31,671 bases of DNA from Clostridia bacterium (GCA_017997315.1 JAGOFF010000001.1:1-31671), one strand, 5' to 3'. Counted from the stretch's first letter, positions 14,670-22,587 are shown. Numbers and translations are program-made. Notes: generated from the sequence alone by a model not told the origin.

Positions 14670-15050
14670 CTACTCCTCCGCGCAGAACGCGCGATACGCT
14701 TCCGCATCCATGAAGTCGCCGGGATCCAGGGGTTCGTCGAACGCCACCCGTGCGATCCAGCTTCCGTAGGGGTCTTCGTTGAGCTTTTCCGGGGAGGTCT
14801 CCAGATCGGCGTTGACTTCCAGCACCCGGCCGGATTTCGGCATGAAGACCTCCGAAACCGCTTTTACCGACTCCAGACTGGCCAGTGCGTCACCTGCCGA
14901 TAGGACCGTCCCGACTGCCGGCAGTTCCACGAAGACGACGTCACCCAGATGGTCCTGCGCATAATCGGAAATGCCGACCCGCGCGGTTCCGTCCTCCGGG
15001 AGGATCCATTCATGCTCATTTGTGTAGAGAAGTCCGTCTGGTGTCTTCAT
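14670..15050 (-). CDS. gcvH: Glycine cleavage system H protein
   Basis: The 126-residue protein carries the lipoyl arm that shuttles the methylamine group between P, T and L proteins. The lipoylated lysine is Lys63 in LESVKAVSE, and DYAQDHLGDVVFVELP, NADLETSPEKLNEDPYG are diagnostic. The ATG at 15050 overlaps the gcvT stop by four bases. No lipoate ligase or dihydrolipoyl dehydrogenase (L-protein) gene accompanies the operon, so these must be supplied from elsewhere in the genome. Confidence 0.97.
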   Translation of the reverse strand: MKTPDGLLYTNEHEWILPEDGTARVGISDYAQDHLGDVVFVELPAVGTVLSAGDALASLESVKAVSEVFMPKSGRVLEVNADLETSPEKLNEDPYGSWIARVAFDEPLDPGDFMDAEAYRAFCAEE

Positions 15051-16210
15051 TTTGCTGTCCTTCCTTTCCTATAAAAGAAACGTGAACGGATCATCGCGGG
15101 AATCATTGCGCCGCGGATCTCGACCAGAAGTCCGGCATCCCCGGCGCGGGCGGCCTCCACGAGCGCGGTGCCGACCGCGGCGCCGAGTGTGGGGGAGTGG
15201 TAGCCGGTGGTTACGGAACCGATCCTCCGCGACCCGTCGGCGTCGTAGACCGGATAACCGTGCCGCGCGACACCGCGGCCGGTCATCTCGAATCCGACCA
15301 GCCGGCGCGGCGCTCCGGATTCCGACTGGGACGCGAGCGCTTTCCGGCCGACAAACGCTTCCTTGTCGAGGCGGACGAATCGGTCCAGACCGGCTTCGAG
15401 CGGCGAGATGTCACGGGCAAGTTCGTTCCCGTACAACGGCATCCCCGCTTCGAAACGGAGCGTGTCGCGGCATCCGAGGCCGCAGGGGACCGCATGGACC
15501 GGTCCGTCCGCGTCCGTCACGGTTTCCGCCTGCAGCAGAGCGTCCCAGACCGCCTCCGCGCAGGAAGCGGGCATCATGATCTCGAATCCGTCCTCCCCGG
15601 TGTATCCGGTGCGCGCGACCATGCAGGAGACCCCGGCGACGTCGGTCTCCTCGACGAAACGGTAGTTGCCCAGCGAGCAGGGGCCGTCTCCGGCGGCTGA
15701 CCGCAGGATTCCGGCCGCAAGCGGACCCTGCAGCGCGACCAGCCCGAAGGCGTCGGACTCGTCCCGTACCTCCACTTGCAGCCCCCGCGTCTCCGCCGGG
15801 CCGTGCGGGGAGGCCGCCGCGGCGATCCACCGGAAATCCGCCTCCCGGTTGGCGGCGTTCACAACGAGCAGAAAGGTTCCGTCCCCGCGCCGGTAGACCA
15901 GCAGATCATCCAGTGTCCCGCCGTCTTCCGCGCACATCGGCGAATAGGCGGCCTGACCGGCCGGGAGCCCGGCGATGCGGGCGGTGAGAAGCCGGTCCAG
16001 AAACAAGGCGGCATCGGGGCCGCCGACCACGATTTCACCCATGTGCGAGACGTCGAACAATCCGGCACGTGTCCGGACGGCCCGATGCTCCTCCACCAGT
16101 CCGGCATACTGGACCGGCAGCAGCCATCCGGCGTACTCGACCATGCGGCCGCCGTACCTCCGGTGCGCATCATATAAAGGCGTTTTGCGCGCAGTGACGC
16201 CGTTTTCCAT
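15047..16210 (-). CDS. gcvT: Aminomethyltransferase, T-protein of the glycine cleavage system
   Basis: The 387-residue protein transfers the one-carbon unit from H-protein-bound aminomethyl to tetrahydrofolate, releasing ammonia. Signature blocks include TPLYDAHRRYGGRMVEYAGWLLPVQY near the N-terminus (only the first twenty residues of this are conserved at strength), RAGLFDVSHMGE, ARTGYTGEDGFEIM and FEAGMPLYGNEL. It is the first gene of the operon. GAGGAGG lies just before the ATG. Expression depends on the glycine riboswitch in its leader. Confidence 0.96.
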   Translation of the reverse strand: MENGVTARKTPLYDAHRRYGGRMVEYAGWLLPVQYAGLVEEHRAVRTRAGLFDVSHMGEIVVGGPDAALFLDRLLTARIAGLPAGQAAYSPMCAEDGGTLDDLLVYRRGDGTFLLVVNAANREADFRWIAAAASPHGPAETRGLQVEVRDESDAFGLVALQGPLAAGILRSAAGDGPCSLGNYRFVEETDVAGVSCMVARTGYTGEDGFEIMMPASCAEAVWDALLQAETVTDADGPVHAVPCGLGCRDTLRFEAGMPLYGNELARDISPLEAGLDRFVRLDKEAFVGRKALASQSESGAPRRLVGFEMTGRGVARHGYPVYDADGSRRIGSVTTGYHSPTLGAAVGTALVEAARAGDAGLLVEIRGAMIPAMIRSRFFYRKGRTAK

Positions 16211-16248
16211 TCTTCATCCTCCTCGGCCGTCCCAGCGGCCTCAATAAC

Positions 16249-16279
16249 AAAAAAGCGCAAACGGAAAAAATCCGCCTGC
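16249..16279 (-). terminator. Riboswitch-controlled intrinsic terminator in the gcv leader
   Basis: On the minus strand GCAGGCGGA (16279-16271) pairs with TCCGTTTGC (16265-16257), a 9-bp stem with two G-U pairs and a short T-rich loop. The T-tract GCTTTTTTG follows. It begins two bases after the P1 stem of aptamer 2 (16285-16281), so aptamer folding can compete with it. Confidence 0.8.
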
Positions 16280-16280
16280 A

Positions 16281-16490
16281 CTCTGTCATCGACCTGAGAG
16301 TTTGCGCGGCCGCGGATCCGGGCATCCGCAGGATCACACGGCCGTTTGCCCCTTCGGTGTCCCTGATGCGGGACTTTTCAGAGTCTCATCGGACGACGGT
16401 TCTGGTACCTGAGAGATTTCGCGCGAATCGGCTCCTCCGCTGCGTTGCTCCTTCGGCCAGCATTCAAGCTGTCTCCCGCCGCCCTCGTCT
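16281..16490 (-). promoter_or_regulatory. Tandem glycine riboswitch (two aptamers)
   Basis: Two aptamers lie in the gcvT leader. Aptamer 1 (about 16490-16391) holds the core GGCCGAAGGAGCAA and then ATCTCTCAGGTACCAGAACC; aptamer 2 (about 16384-16281) holds ACCGAAGGGGCAAA and then AACTCTCAGGT. The P1 stems are GACGA/TCGTC (16489-16485 with 16396-16392) and CTCTG/CAGAG. The aptamers are joined by a linker of about six bases, as in the cooperative glycine riboswitches. The terminator downstream makes it a transcription switch. Given the gcv genes it should turn the operon on at high glycine, although the sign was not tested. Confidence 0.95.
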
Positions 16491-16509
16491 GAGAACGCTG
16501 TCGATTACG

Positions 16510-16538
16510 AGCGTAGCAGGATGCCGCAGCCGCGTCAA
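16510..16538 (-). promoter_or_regulatory. Promoter of the gcv operon, overlapping the AraC gene stop
   Basis: On the minus strand TTGACG (16538-16533) and TACGCT (16515-16510) are separated by 17 bases. The start point is near 16503, just before aptamer 1. The -35 covers the stop codon of the upstream AraC gene (16535). Confidence 0.7.
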
Positions 16539-17365
16539 GCGTGCGTTCCGCCGTCGTCCGCATCCGTTCGGGAGGGAGAATGGCCGCGCTCTTTCTTGAA
16601 CACTTTGCTGAAGTAGGAGACATCGTCGAATCCGCAGCGGCGTGCGGCTTCTTCGACCGTGAGCCCGGCCGCGGCGATCAGGGATTCCGCGCGGTTGACC
16701 CGCACACGGTTGATGAACGCCTTGACGGACATGCCCGTGCAGCTTTTGAACAAGGTGCCGAAATAGACCGGGTTCAAACCCGACAGCTCGGACAGGTCCG
16801 ATACGCGGAGCGGTTCCGCGAGATGGAGGAGGATATGGCCGATCGCCTGTTCGACACGCGGATCCTGCGTTTCGTGCGGCTGATGGTGGACCAGCAGAAC
16901 CAGATACCGATGCAGAATCAGCAGGAGCAGCGCCCTGCACTTCGTGGTGTATCCTGGAGCCTGTACCGCCCATTCAAGGCTCAAGTCTGAGAACAGACGG
17001 AGGAGGGTTTCATCCGATCCGGTGCGGCAGATGAGAGGCTGCCGGGGGATGCCGGTGTGCCGCTCCCCCTCCGGGAACCGTACGAGCACCACATGGCAGG
17101 CGGCGTCTTCCCCGGGACGGCCCGAGACGGACCGCAGGCTGCCGGGCGGAATGACCAGAACTTCGCCGGCGGAAACGATGTAGTGAAGACCGTCCGCATG
17201 ACAGGAGTAGCTGCCGTTCAGCACTTGGATGATCTCAACGTGTTTCGACACGCTTTCACGGACGTTCCAGCCCTCCTGCCCCGAAACGGACAGGACGGCG
17301 CGGATCCGGGGATTCGTGTTTTCAATGTCGACGGCACTTAGCCAGCGTGCGATATCCAGGTCCAT
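16535..17365 (-). CDS. AraC-family transcriptional regulator
   Basis: The 276-residue protein has an N-terminal cupin-like sensing domain (for example VLNGSYSCHADGLHYIVSAGEVLVIPPGSLRS) and a C-terminal AraC pair of helix-turn-helix motifs. The first carries LRVSDLSELSGLNPVYFGTLF, the second TVEEAARRCGFDDVSYFSKVFKKERG. The terminal PSRTDADDG lacks the usual Pro-x-x-Tyr-Arg end. The ATG at 17365 (MDLDIARWLSA) is chosen because AGGAA follows a G-run close by; the open frame continues 84 codons upstream. It diverges from the aguA operon, whose control it may provide. Nine G residues (minus strand) lie in its ribosome-binding region, at 17379-17387. Confidence 0.87.
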   Translation of the reverse strand: MDLDIARWLSAVDIENTNPRIRAVLSVSGQEGWNVRESVSKHVEIIQVLNGSYSCHADGLHYIVSAGEVLVIPPGSLRSVSGRPGEDAACHVVLVRFPEGERHTGIPRQPLICRTGSDETLLRLFSDLSLEWAVQAPGYTTKCRALLLLILHRYLVLLVHHQPHETQDPRVEQAIGHILLHLAEPLRVSDLSELSGLNPVYFGTLFKSCTGMSVKAFINRVRVNRAESLIAAAGLTVEEAARRCGFDDVSYFSKVFKKERGHSPSRTDADDGGTHA

Positions 17366-17503
17366 CGATCCGGTTCCTCCCCCCCCCTGTCTGACCCCGA
17401 GGATTGCCGGCGCGCGGCGGACTCGGACACGGGGTGAGAAAGAGGGATCCAGCGGGAAGTCGTTTTCTTTAATTATTACAAAACATCTTCGCGAAATCCA
17501 TGC

Positions 17504-17530
17504 TTGACAATATGGCGAATGTGATAAAAT
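17504..17530 (+). promoter_or_regulatory. Candidate promoter of the aguA operon
   Basis: A perfect TTGACA (17504-17509) and TAAAAT (17525-17530) are spaced by 15 bases, two shorter than ideal, which is common where an activator is needed. A transcript from here has a leader of about 280 bases. A TATAAT at 17701 with no good -35 is an alternative. Confidence 0.5.
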
Positions 17531-17535
17531 AAAGA

Positions 17536-17549
17536 CGCAAACGTTGTTA
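17536..17549 (+). promoter_or_regulatory. cre-like site downstream of the aguA promoter
   Basis: CGCAAACGTTGTTA fits the consensus for CcpA-binding sites (TGnAAnCGnWnnCA) at all but two positions. It lies 6 bases after the TAAAAT box, at the expected start point, a position typical for carbon-catabolite repression. Function is inferred. Confidence 0.35.
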
Positions 17550-17816
17550 ATATTCGTGAAAAACACAGCCAGATAGCCACAGAGGAGGGGGGGGTATCTG
17601 AATTTCTTTTGTGCCATTTCTCCCGCAGACTGTTGAATGTCCGATCGTTCTTGTATATAGTTTTTCTTGTCTGCGGCTGCCTTTTCCTACAGAAGTGAAT
17701 TATAATGATTGTCAAGTGCCACAGAAGCGGACGTTTGAACTTTATATTTTTGAACACCCTGTCCATACGCTCCGGACCGATACCGGCCGGGAGCGCTCCG
17801 ATGGAGGACCTGCCCG

Positions 17817-19889
17817 ATGCCGGATCGCGACCTTACGATAACTCCGGATACCTATTCGGAATACGACGCCTGGATGCAGGCGCGTCTTCTGCCGGTCGCC
17901 GGACGGAACGACGAATGTCTTGGCAGGGTCGTCGTCCACGGTTCGGACCGGGTCGTGCTCCGTGCCGCAGACGAACTCGTCCGCGGGCTGGAGTCGGCCA
18001 CGGGAACCCGTCCGGTATGCACATCCGGCGCGCCGGTCTCCTCCGGCGGCATCCACATCATGACCCTCGGCCCCGATGCGCAACTGCCGGACGGAGTCGG
18101 CTCCGAAGCGGCCGCCGGACTTCGGCGCGAGGGCTTCCGGATCTGCCGGGCCGATGCGGGCGGCGCGCTGCTGGTCATCGGGGCGGATCCCAACGGGACG
18201 CTGTACGGGGTCTTCCGGCTCCTTCGGCTGCTGGCCTGCGGCTCCGCCATCGATGACATGGACCGGATCGAGAACCCGGTTTCCGCACTCAGGATGATCA
18301 ATCATTGGGACAACCTGGACGGCTCCATCGAGAGGGGCTACGCGGGTCGTTCCATTTTTTTCGAGAACGACCGGTTCATCCGCGATCTCGGACGCGCACG
18401 GGACTATGCGAGGCTGCTGGCTTCCGTCGGGATCAATACGGTCAGCATCAACAATGTGAATGTGCGCGGTGCGGCCGTCCGGCTGATCACCGAGGATTTC
18501 CTGCCCGATGTCGCGCGCCTGGCGGAAGTGTTCCGGGATTACGGCATCCGTCTGATGCTGTGCGTCAACTTCACCAGCCCGATCCTGGTCGGCGGACTCG
18601 GGACTGCGGATCCGCTGGATCCGGCGGTCATCCGCTTCTGGACGGAGCAGACGGCGCTGGTGTACCGGTATGTCCCTGACCTGCGCGGTTTTCTGGTGAA
18701 AGCCGACTCCGAGTTCCTGCCCGGACCCGCCGCGGACGGACGGACCCATGCGGACGGCGCGGACACGATCGCCCGCGCGCTTCATCCGTTCGGAGGGATC
18801 GTCGTCTGGCGATGCTTCGTGTACAACTGCATGCAGGACTGGCGCGACACCCGGACCGACCGGCCCAAAGCCGCATACGAGAATTTCATGCCCCTGGATG
18901 GGGATTTCGACGACAACGTGCTTCTCCAGATCAAGAACGGGCCGGTCGATTTCCAGATACGGGAGCCGGTCTCCCCCCTGTTCGGCGCTCTTCGGCGCAC
19001 GCGGGAGGTGATGGAACTGCAGATCACCCAGGAGTATACCGGCCAGCAGAAGCACTTGTGCTATCTGGTGCCGCTCTGGAAGGAAATCTTCGATTTCGAC
19101 ATGGGGAATCCGGAACATCCGGGCACGGTCGGCTCCATGATCACCGACGGGACGGTCGAGGGTATCGCGGGCGTCGTGAACGTCGGACTCGACCGCAACT
19201 GGACCGGACATACGCTGGCCCAGGCGAACCTGTTCGGCTACGCCCGGCTGTGCTGGGATCCGCAGCTGGGTTCCGGGGAGATCGCGGACGAGTGGATCCG
19301 CCTCACGCTGGGTTCCGACCCCGAGGTTGTGCTCACCGTCCGGGCGATGCTTCTTTCCTCCCGCAGTACGTATGAGAAGTACAACGCCCCGCTCGGCATC
19401 GGCTGGATGTGCAATCCCTCCTACCATTACGGCCCCAACGTCGACGGATACGAGTACGCATATTGGGGCACATACCACCGTGCGGATCATGAGGCGATCG
19501 GAGTGGACCGCACCCGCCGTCCGGGCGGGACCGCTTTCACCGCGCAGTATCCCGAGCCGACGGCCGCCCTGTTCGATTCCCCTGAGACTTGTCCCGAGGA
19601 GCTCCTCCTCTTTTTCCACCGTTTGCCTTACAGCTATCGCCTCCGGTCCGGATCCACCCTTCTCCAGCACATCTACGACACCCACTTCGAGGGCGTCGAG
19701 GAGGTCGGGGACATGATCCGCGCCTGGCAGGCGATCAAGGGGCGATTGCATCCCGATGCGTTCGGACCGGTCGCGGAACGTCTGGATACCCAGTTCCGCG
19801 ATGCCTGCGAATGGCGGGATGTCATCAATACATATTTTTACCGCAAGACGGGAATAGCGGACAGGAAGGGAAGGAAAATCCACACATGA
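17817..19889 (+). CDS. aguA: GH67 alpha-glucuronidase
   Basis: The 690-residue enzyme removes (4-O-methyl-)glucuronic acid from the non-reducing end of xylo-oligosaccharides released from glucuronoxylan. The N-terminal domain precedes the GH67 hallmark RMINHWDNLDGSIERGYAGRS. The catalytic acid is Glu299 in VKADSEFLPGP. Asp378 in NGPVDFQIREP and Glu406 in ITQEYTGQQ match the water-activating pair by spacing in characterised GH67 enzymes (79 and 107 residues after the acid). No signal peptide is seen, so it acts in the cytoplasm on imported aldouronic acids, fitting the permease genes behind it. GGAGG is 9 bases before the ATG. Length matches the family. Confidence 0.94.
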   Translation: MPDRDLTITPDTYSEYDAWMQARLLPVAGRNDECLGRVVVHGSDRVVLRAADELVRGLESATGTRPVCTSGAPVSSGGIHIMTLGPDAQLPDGVGSEAAAGLRREGFRICRADAGGALLVIGADPNGTLYGVFRLLRLLACGSAIDDMDRIENPVSALRMINHWDNLDGSIERGYAGRSIFFENDRFIRDLGRARDYARLLASVGINTVSINNVNVRGAAVRLITEDFLPDVARLAEVFRDYGIRLMLCVNFTSPILVGGLGTADPLDPAVIRFWTEQTALVYRYVPDLRGFLVKADSEFLPGPAADGRTHADGADTIARALHPFGGIVVWRCFVYNCMQDWRDTRTDRPKAAYENFMPLDGDFDDNVLLQIKNGPVDFQIREPVSPLFGALRRTREVMELQITQEYTGQQKHLCYLVPLWKEIFDFDMGNPEHPGTVGSMITDGTVEGIAGVVNVGLDRNWTGHTLAQANLFGYARLCWDPQLGSGEIADEWIRLTLGSDPEVVLTVRAMLLSSRSTYEKYNAPLGIGWMCNPSYHYGPNVDGYEYAYWGTYHRADHEAIGVDRTRRPGGTAFTAQYPEPTAALFDSPETCPEELLLFFHRLPYSYRLRSGSTLLQHIYDTHFEGVEEVGDMIRAWQAIKGRLHPDAFGPVAERLDTQFRDACEWRDVINTYFYRKTGIADRKGRKIHT

Positions 19890-19935
19890 TCAGAAGCGGA
19901 AACAACATGACGGAGAATCGGAGGGAGGAAAAGAA

Positions 19936-20865
19936 GTGAACACGAAATCCAAGTCATACCGCACCATGAAGCGGATGCAACGGAACTGGCAGCTGTACCT
20001 CATCGTCGCGCTGCCCGTAGTCTGGCTGCTGCTGTTCAAGTACGGACCGATGTACGGTGTACAGCTGGCATTCAAGAACTTCCGGATCCAGGAAGGCATC
20101 TGGGGGAGCCCCTGGATCGGATTTGACAACTTCAAGCGTTTCTTTGCCTTCAAGGAATTCGGGATGCTCATCAAAAATACGCTCGGCATCAGCATCTACC
20201 AGCTGCTGGCCGGATTCCCGATCCCGATCGTCCTCGCGCTGACGCTCAACGCGACGCTGAATCTCAAGTTCAAGAAAACGGTTCAGTTCGTCACCTATAT
20301 GCCGTACTTCATCTCGACGGTCGTCCTCGTCGGCATGGTCCTCTCGTTCACCAACACCCGCACCGGTATCTTCAACACCCTTCTGGGATTCATCGGCGTC
20401 GAGCCGGTCCATTTCATGGGCAAACCGGAATGGTTCAAGTCCATCTATGTATGGTCCGGAATCTGGCAGCACATGGGCTACAACTCCATCATCTACATCG
20501 CGGCGCTCGCCGGCATCGACATGGATATCCACGAAGCCGCGGTCATCGACGGCGCGTCCCGCTTCCAGCGCGTCCGCTACATCGACTTTCCCGGCATCCT
20601 GCCGACGGTCATCACGCTGCTCATCCTCAACTCCGGTTCGATCATGAGCGTCGGTTTTGAAAAAGTATGGCTGATGCAGTCCACGCTCAACCGCCGCACA
20701 TCTGAAATCATCTCGACCTACGTGTACAAGATCTCCCTTGCGTCGAACGCCCCGCAGTTCGCCTACGCGACCGCCATCGGACTGTTCAACTCGGTGATCA
20801 ACATGATCCTGCTGGTTTCGGTGAACAAGATCGCCAACAAAGTCAGCGAAACCAGTTTGTGGTAA
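19936..20865 (+). CDS. CUT1 carbohydrate ABC transporter permease, LplB-like
   Basis: The 309-residue inner-membrane protein has about six membrane segments and a short basic N-terminus (SKSYRTMKRMQRNWQLYLI). It contains KYGPMYGVQLAFKNF, characteristic of LplB/YtcP-type permeases, and the EAA loop (EAAVIDGASRFQRVRYIDFPG) that docks the ATPase. Its position behind aguA makes it a likely importer of aldouronic acids. The GTG at 19936 is chosen from GGAGGGAGG 7 bases upstream. No ATPase is encoded here; CUT1 systems of this kind commonly share one MsmX-type ATPase. Confidence 0.92.
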   Translation: MNTKSKSYRTMKRMQRNWQLYLIVALPVVWLLLFKYGPMYGVQLAFKNFRIQEGIWGSPWIGFDNFKRFFAFKEFGMLIKNTLGISIYQLLAGFPIPIVLALTLNATLNLKFKKTVQFVTYMPYFISTVVLVGMVLSFTNTRTGIFNTLLGFIGVEPVHFMGKPEWFKSIYVWSGIWQHMGYNSIIYIAALAGIDMDIHEAAVIDGASRFQRVRYIDFPGILPTVITLLILNSGSIMSVGFEKVWLMQSTLNRRTSEIISTYVYKISLASNAPQFAYATAIGLFNSVINMILLVSVNKIANKVSETSLW

Positions 20866-20881
20866 GGGAGGGGGAGAGAAA

Positions 20882-21799
20882 ATGAGCGCCATATCGAAAG
20901 CACAGAAAAGCACCATCAAGCTGTCCAGAGACGACCGGATGTACTACATCCTGAACGACGCGTTCCTGCTGCTCGCGCTGCTGGTGGTCGCGTATCCGCT
21001 GATCTACGTCTTCGCCGCCGCGTTCAGCGACAAAAACGCGGTCGTCACCGGCAAGGTCGTCCTGTGGCCGGTGGATTTCTCACTCGAAGGATTCGCGACG
21101 GTCTTCGGATATAAACAGATCATGCAGGGATACGCCAACACCATTTTCTACACGATCGTCGGTACGACCGTCAACGTGACCATGACGATGCTCGCCGCGT
21201 ATCCGTTGACCCGCAAGCAGGACATGCCCGGCCGGAACCTCATCATGGGGCTGTTCACCTTCACCATGATCTTCGGCGGCGGCCTGATCCCGACCTACAT
21301 CCTGATGCAGAACCTCGACCTGATCGACAAACGCGCCGTGCTGATCATCCCGAACGCCATGGGCGTCTTCCACCTCATCATCGCGCGCACGTTCCTGGTC
21401 CAGAGCATCCCGAACGAGCTGTACGAGGCTTCCGCGATCGACGGATGCTCACACTTCAAATATCTGCTCAAGATCGTTCTGCCGCTGTCCAAACCGCTGC
21501 TGGCGGTGCTGGTCCTGTTCTATGCGGTCGGACACTGGAACTCCTTCTTCGATGCGTTCATCTACCTCAAGGATCCCATCCGTTTCCCGCTCCAGCTGAT
21601 CCTGCGCGACATCCTGATCGCGAATACGATCGAACCGTCCGCGATCACGGACCCGGAGACGATGGAGAAGAAGCAAGGCATGGCGGAACTGCTCAAATAC
21701 GCGGTCATCGTGGTGGCGAGCGTTCCGGTCTGGTGTCTCTACCCGTTCATCCAGAAGTACTTTGTAAAGGGTGTCATGATCGGCGCGGTCAAAGGCTGA
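20882..21799 (+). CDS. CUT1 carbohydrate ABC transporter permease, LplC/YtcP-like
   Basis: The 305-residue protein is the partner of the previous permease, with six predicted membrane segments. The central domain has MTMLAAYPLTRKQDMPGRN, GGGLIPTYILMQNLDLIDKR, and an EAA loop (EASAIDGCSHFKYLLKIVLPL). It ends QKYFVKGVMIGAVKG, a terminus common to this subfamily. It begins 16 bases after the first permease stop with GGGAGGGGGAG before the ATG. A binding-protein gene is lacking in this cluster, although this subfamily normally works with an LplA/YtcQ lipoprotein. Confidence 0.92.
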   Translation: MSAISKAQKSTIKLSRDDRMYYILNDAFLLLALLVVAYPLIYVFAAAFSDKNAVVTGKVVLWPVDFSLEGFATVFGYKQIMQGYANTIFYTIVGTTVNVTMTMLAAYPLTRKQDMPGRNLIMGLFTFTMIFGGGLIPTYILMQNLDLIDKRAVLIIPNAMGVFHLIIARTFLVQSIPNELYEASAIDGCSHFKYLLKIVLPLSKPLLAVLVLFYAVGHWNSFFDAFIYLKDPIRFPLQLILRDILIANTIEPSAITDPETMEKKQGMAELLKYAVIVVASVPVWCLYPFIQKYFVKGVMIGAVKG

Positions 21800-21829
21800 C
21801 CGCGTGAGAACCCATCCATGTGTGCCAGA

Positions 21830-21855
21830 GACTCCGGCGGTTTTCCGCCGGAGTC
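21830..21855 (+). terminator. Hairpin after the aguA-permease operon
   Basis: GACTCCGGCGG (21830-21840) and CCGCCGGAGTC (21845-21855) form a perfect 11-bp stem with a TTTT loop. Only CTTG follows, so termination would rely on the strong stem. Confidence 0.65.
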
Positions 21856-21915
21856 CTTGCATATCAATCCCCGGTCCGACCTGCCGCAGATCGAAGCCAA
21901 TGGAGGATGGAAGTC

Positions 21916-22347
21916 ATGTGGAAGGATCTGAAAGCATTCCTGTTTCGGGGCAATGTCATTGACCTGGCGGTCGCGGTCGTGATCGGCGCCGCGTTCGGCG
22001 CAATCGTCACATCGCTGGTCAAGGACATCATCATGCCGATCGTCGGACAACTCATTTCCGGCATCGACCTGGCCGCGCTCAAGATCGTCCTTGCGCAGGC
22101 TGTAGTCGATCCGGCGACAAAGGAAGTCACCACGCCCGAGGTCGCCATCAACATCGGACTGTTCATCAACGCGATCATCCAGTTCCTGATCATCGGCACC
22201 GTGATTTTCTTCATTGTCCGTGCGATCGGAAAACTTCAGAAGAAGATGTCCAAAAAAACGGAAGAAGCGCCCGCCCCGGCCGCAAAACCGGACGATGTGG
22301 CGTTGCTGGAGGAGATCCGGGATCTCCTGAAGAAGCAAGCGGGATGA
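21916..22347 (+). CDS. mscL: Large-conductance mechanosensitive channel
   Basis: The 143-residue protein is MscL, which opens a wide pore when membrane tension rises during hypo-osmotic shock. FRGNVIDLAVAVVIGAAFGAIVTSLV forms the pore-lining helix (only the first part is quoted as the key: FRGNVIDLAVAVVIGAAFG). A periplasmic loop with DLAALKIVLAQAV, then the second helix FINAIIQFLIIGTVIFFIV, follows. The C-terminal bundle is charged (ALLEEIRDLLKKQ). GGAGG lies 9 bases before the ATG at 21916; an in-frame ATG at 21907 is too close to that site. It stands as a single gene between two transporter operons. Confidence 0.96.
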   Translation: MWKDLKAFLFRGNVIDLAVAVVIGAAFGAIVTSLVKDIIMPIVGQLISGIDLAALKIVLAQAVVDPATKEVTTPEVAINIGLFINAIIQFLIIGTVIFFIVRAIGKLQKKMSKKTEEAPAPAAKPDDVALLEEIRDLLKKQAG

Positions 22348-22379
22348 GTTAGGCCTCTCCATCGGATCGGGGATCATTG

Positions 22380-22407
22380 AAAGCGGCCGGTCAGCCGCTT
22401 TCTTTTT
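22380..22407 (+). terminator. Intrinsic terminator after mscL
   Basis: AAAGCGGC (22380-22387) pairs with GCCGCTTT (22394-22401), a 6-base loop, followed by CTTTTT. Confidence 0.88.
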
Positions 22408-22468
22408 CCCGATGAGAGCGTATAACGAGTTGTATATGATGAATTTAAACGATCTGAACGAAATGCCG

Positions 22469-22498
22469 TTGACGCATGCACGGTTTTTGGACTACCAT
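22469..22498 (+). promoter_or_regulatory. Predicted promoter of the opp operon
   Basis: TTGACG (22469-22474) and TACCAT (22493-22498) are 18 bases apart. Transcription would begin near 22505, giving a leader of about 80 bases before the TTG start at 22588. Confidence 0.5.
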
Positions 22499-22587
22499 TA
22501 GTAAATTAAGTCGTTCCGGTTGTAAACCGCATGTGCGCCAGCATGCGGAAAAACAGGATTCGACGCTCCAGTTGGAGGGAAGCCGGT

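Larger units (their letters stand above)
17366..17816. other. Long divergent control region between AraC regulator and aguA, no gene seen
   Basis: This 451-base interval is more AT-rich than its surroundings. It contains a C9 run at 17379-17387 beside the AraC ribosome-binding site, a TTGACA/TAAAAT pair (17504-17530), a cre-like site (17536-17549), GAGGAGG followed by G8 near 17585-17594, and a TATAAT at 17701-17706. Short open frames here have no ribosome-binding site at a start codon. The SBP gene expected in such operons is not hidden here. Confidence 0.7.

Noticed and set aside
12002..14769. Long open frames on the + strand opposite gcvPB and gcvPA (up to 678 residues)
   Set aside because: They are shadow frames of GC-rich coding sequence. 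The translations are rich in Arg, Pro and Gly, show no recognisable domain, and lack ribosome-binding sites.
18888..18965. A suspected Asp-to-Glu change in the catalytic pair of the alpha-glucuronidase (Glu355/Glu383)
   Set aside because: The 28-residue spacing also fits Asp378/Glu406, and only that pair gives the known distances (79 and 107) from the acid Glu299. The catalytic set is therefore complete.
17742..19883. 713-residue open frame on the minus strand opposite aguA
   Set aside because: It is a mirror of the GH67 gene in a stop-poor frame. The + strand shows a full GH67 enzyme with all catalytic residues.
22439..22501. 20-codon open frame upstream of oppB
   Set aside because: It has no Shine-Dalgarno, and the opp promoter lies inside it.
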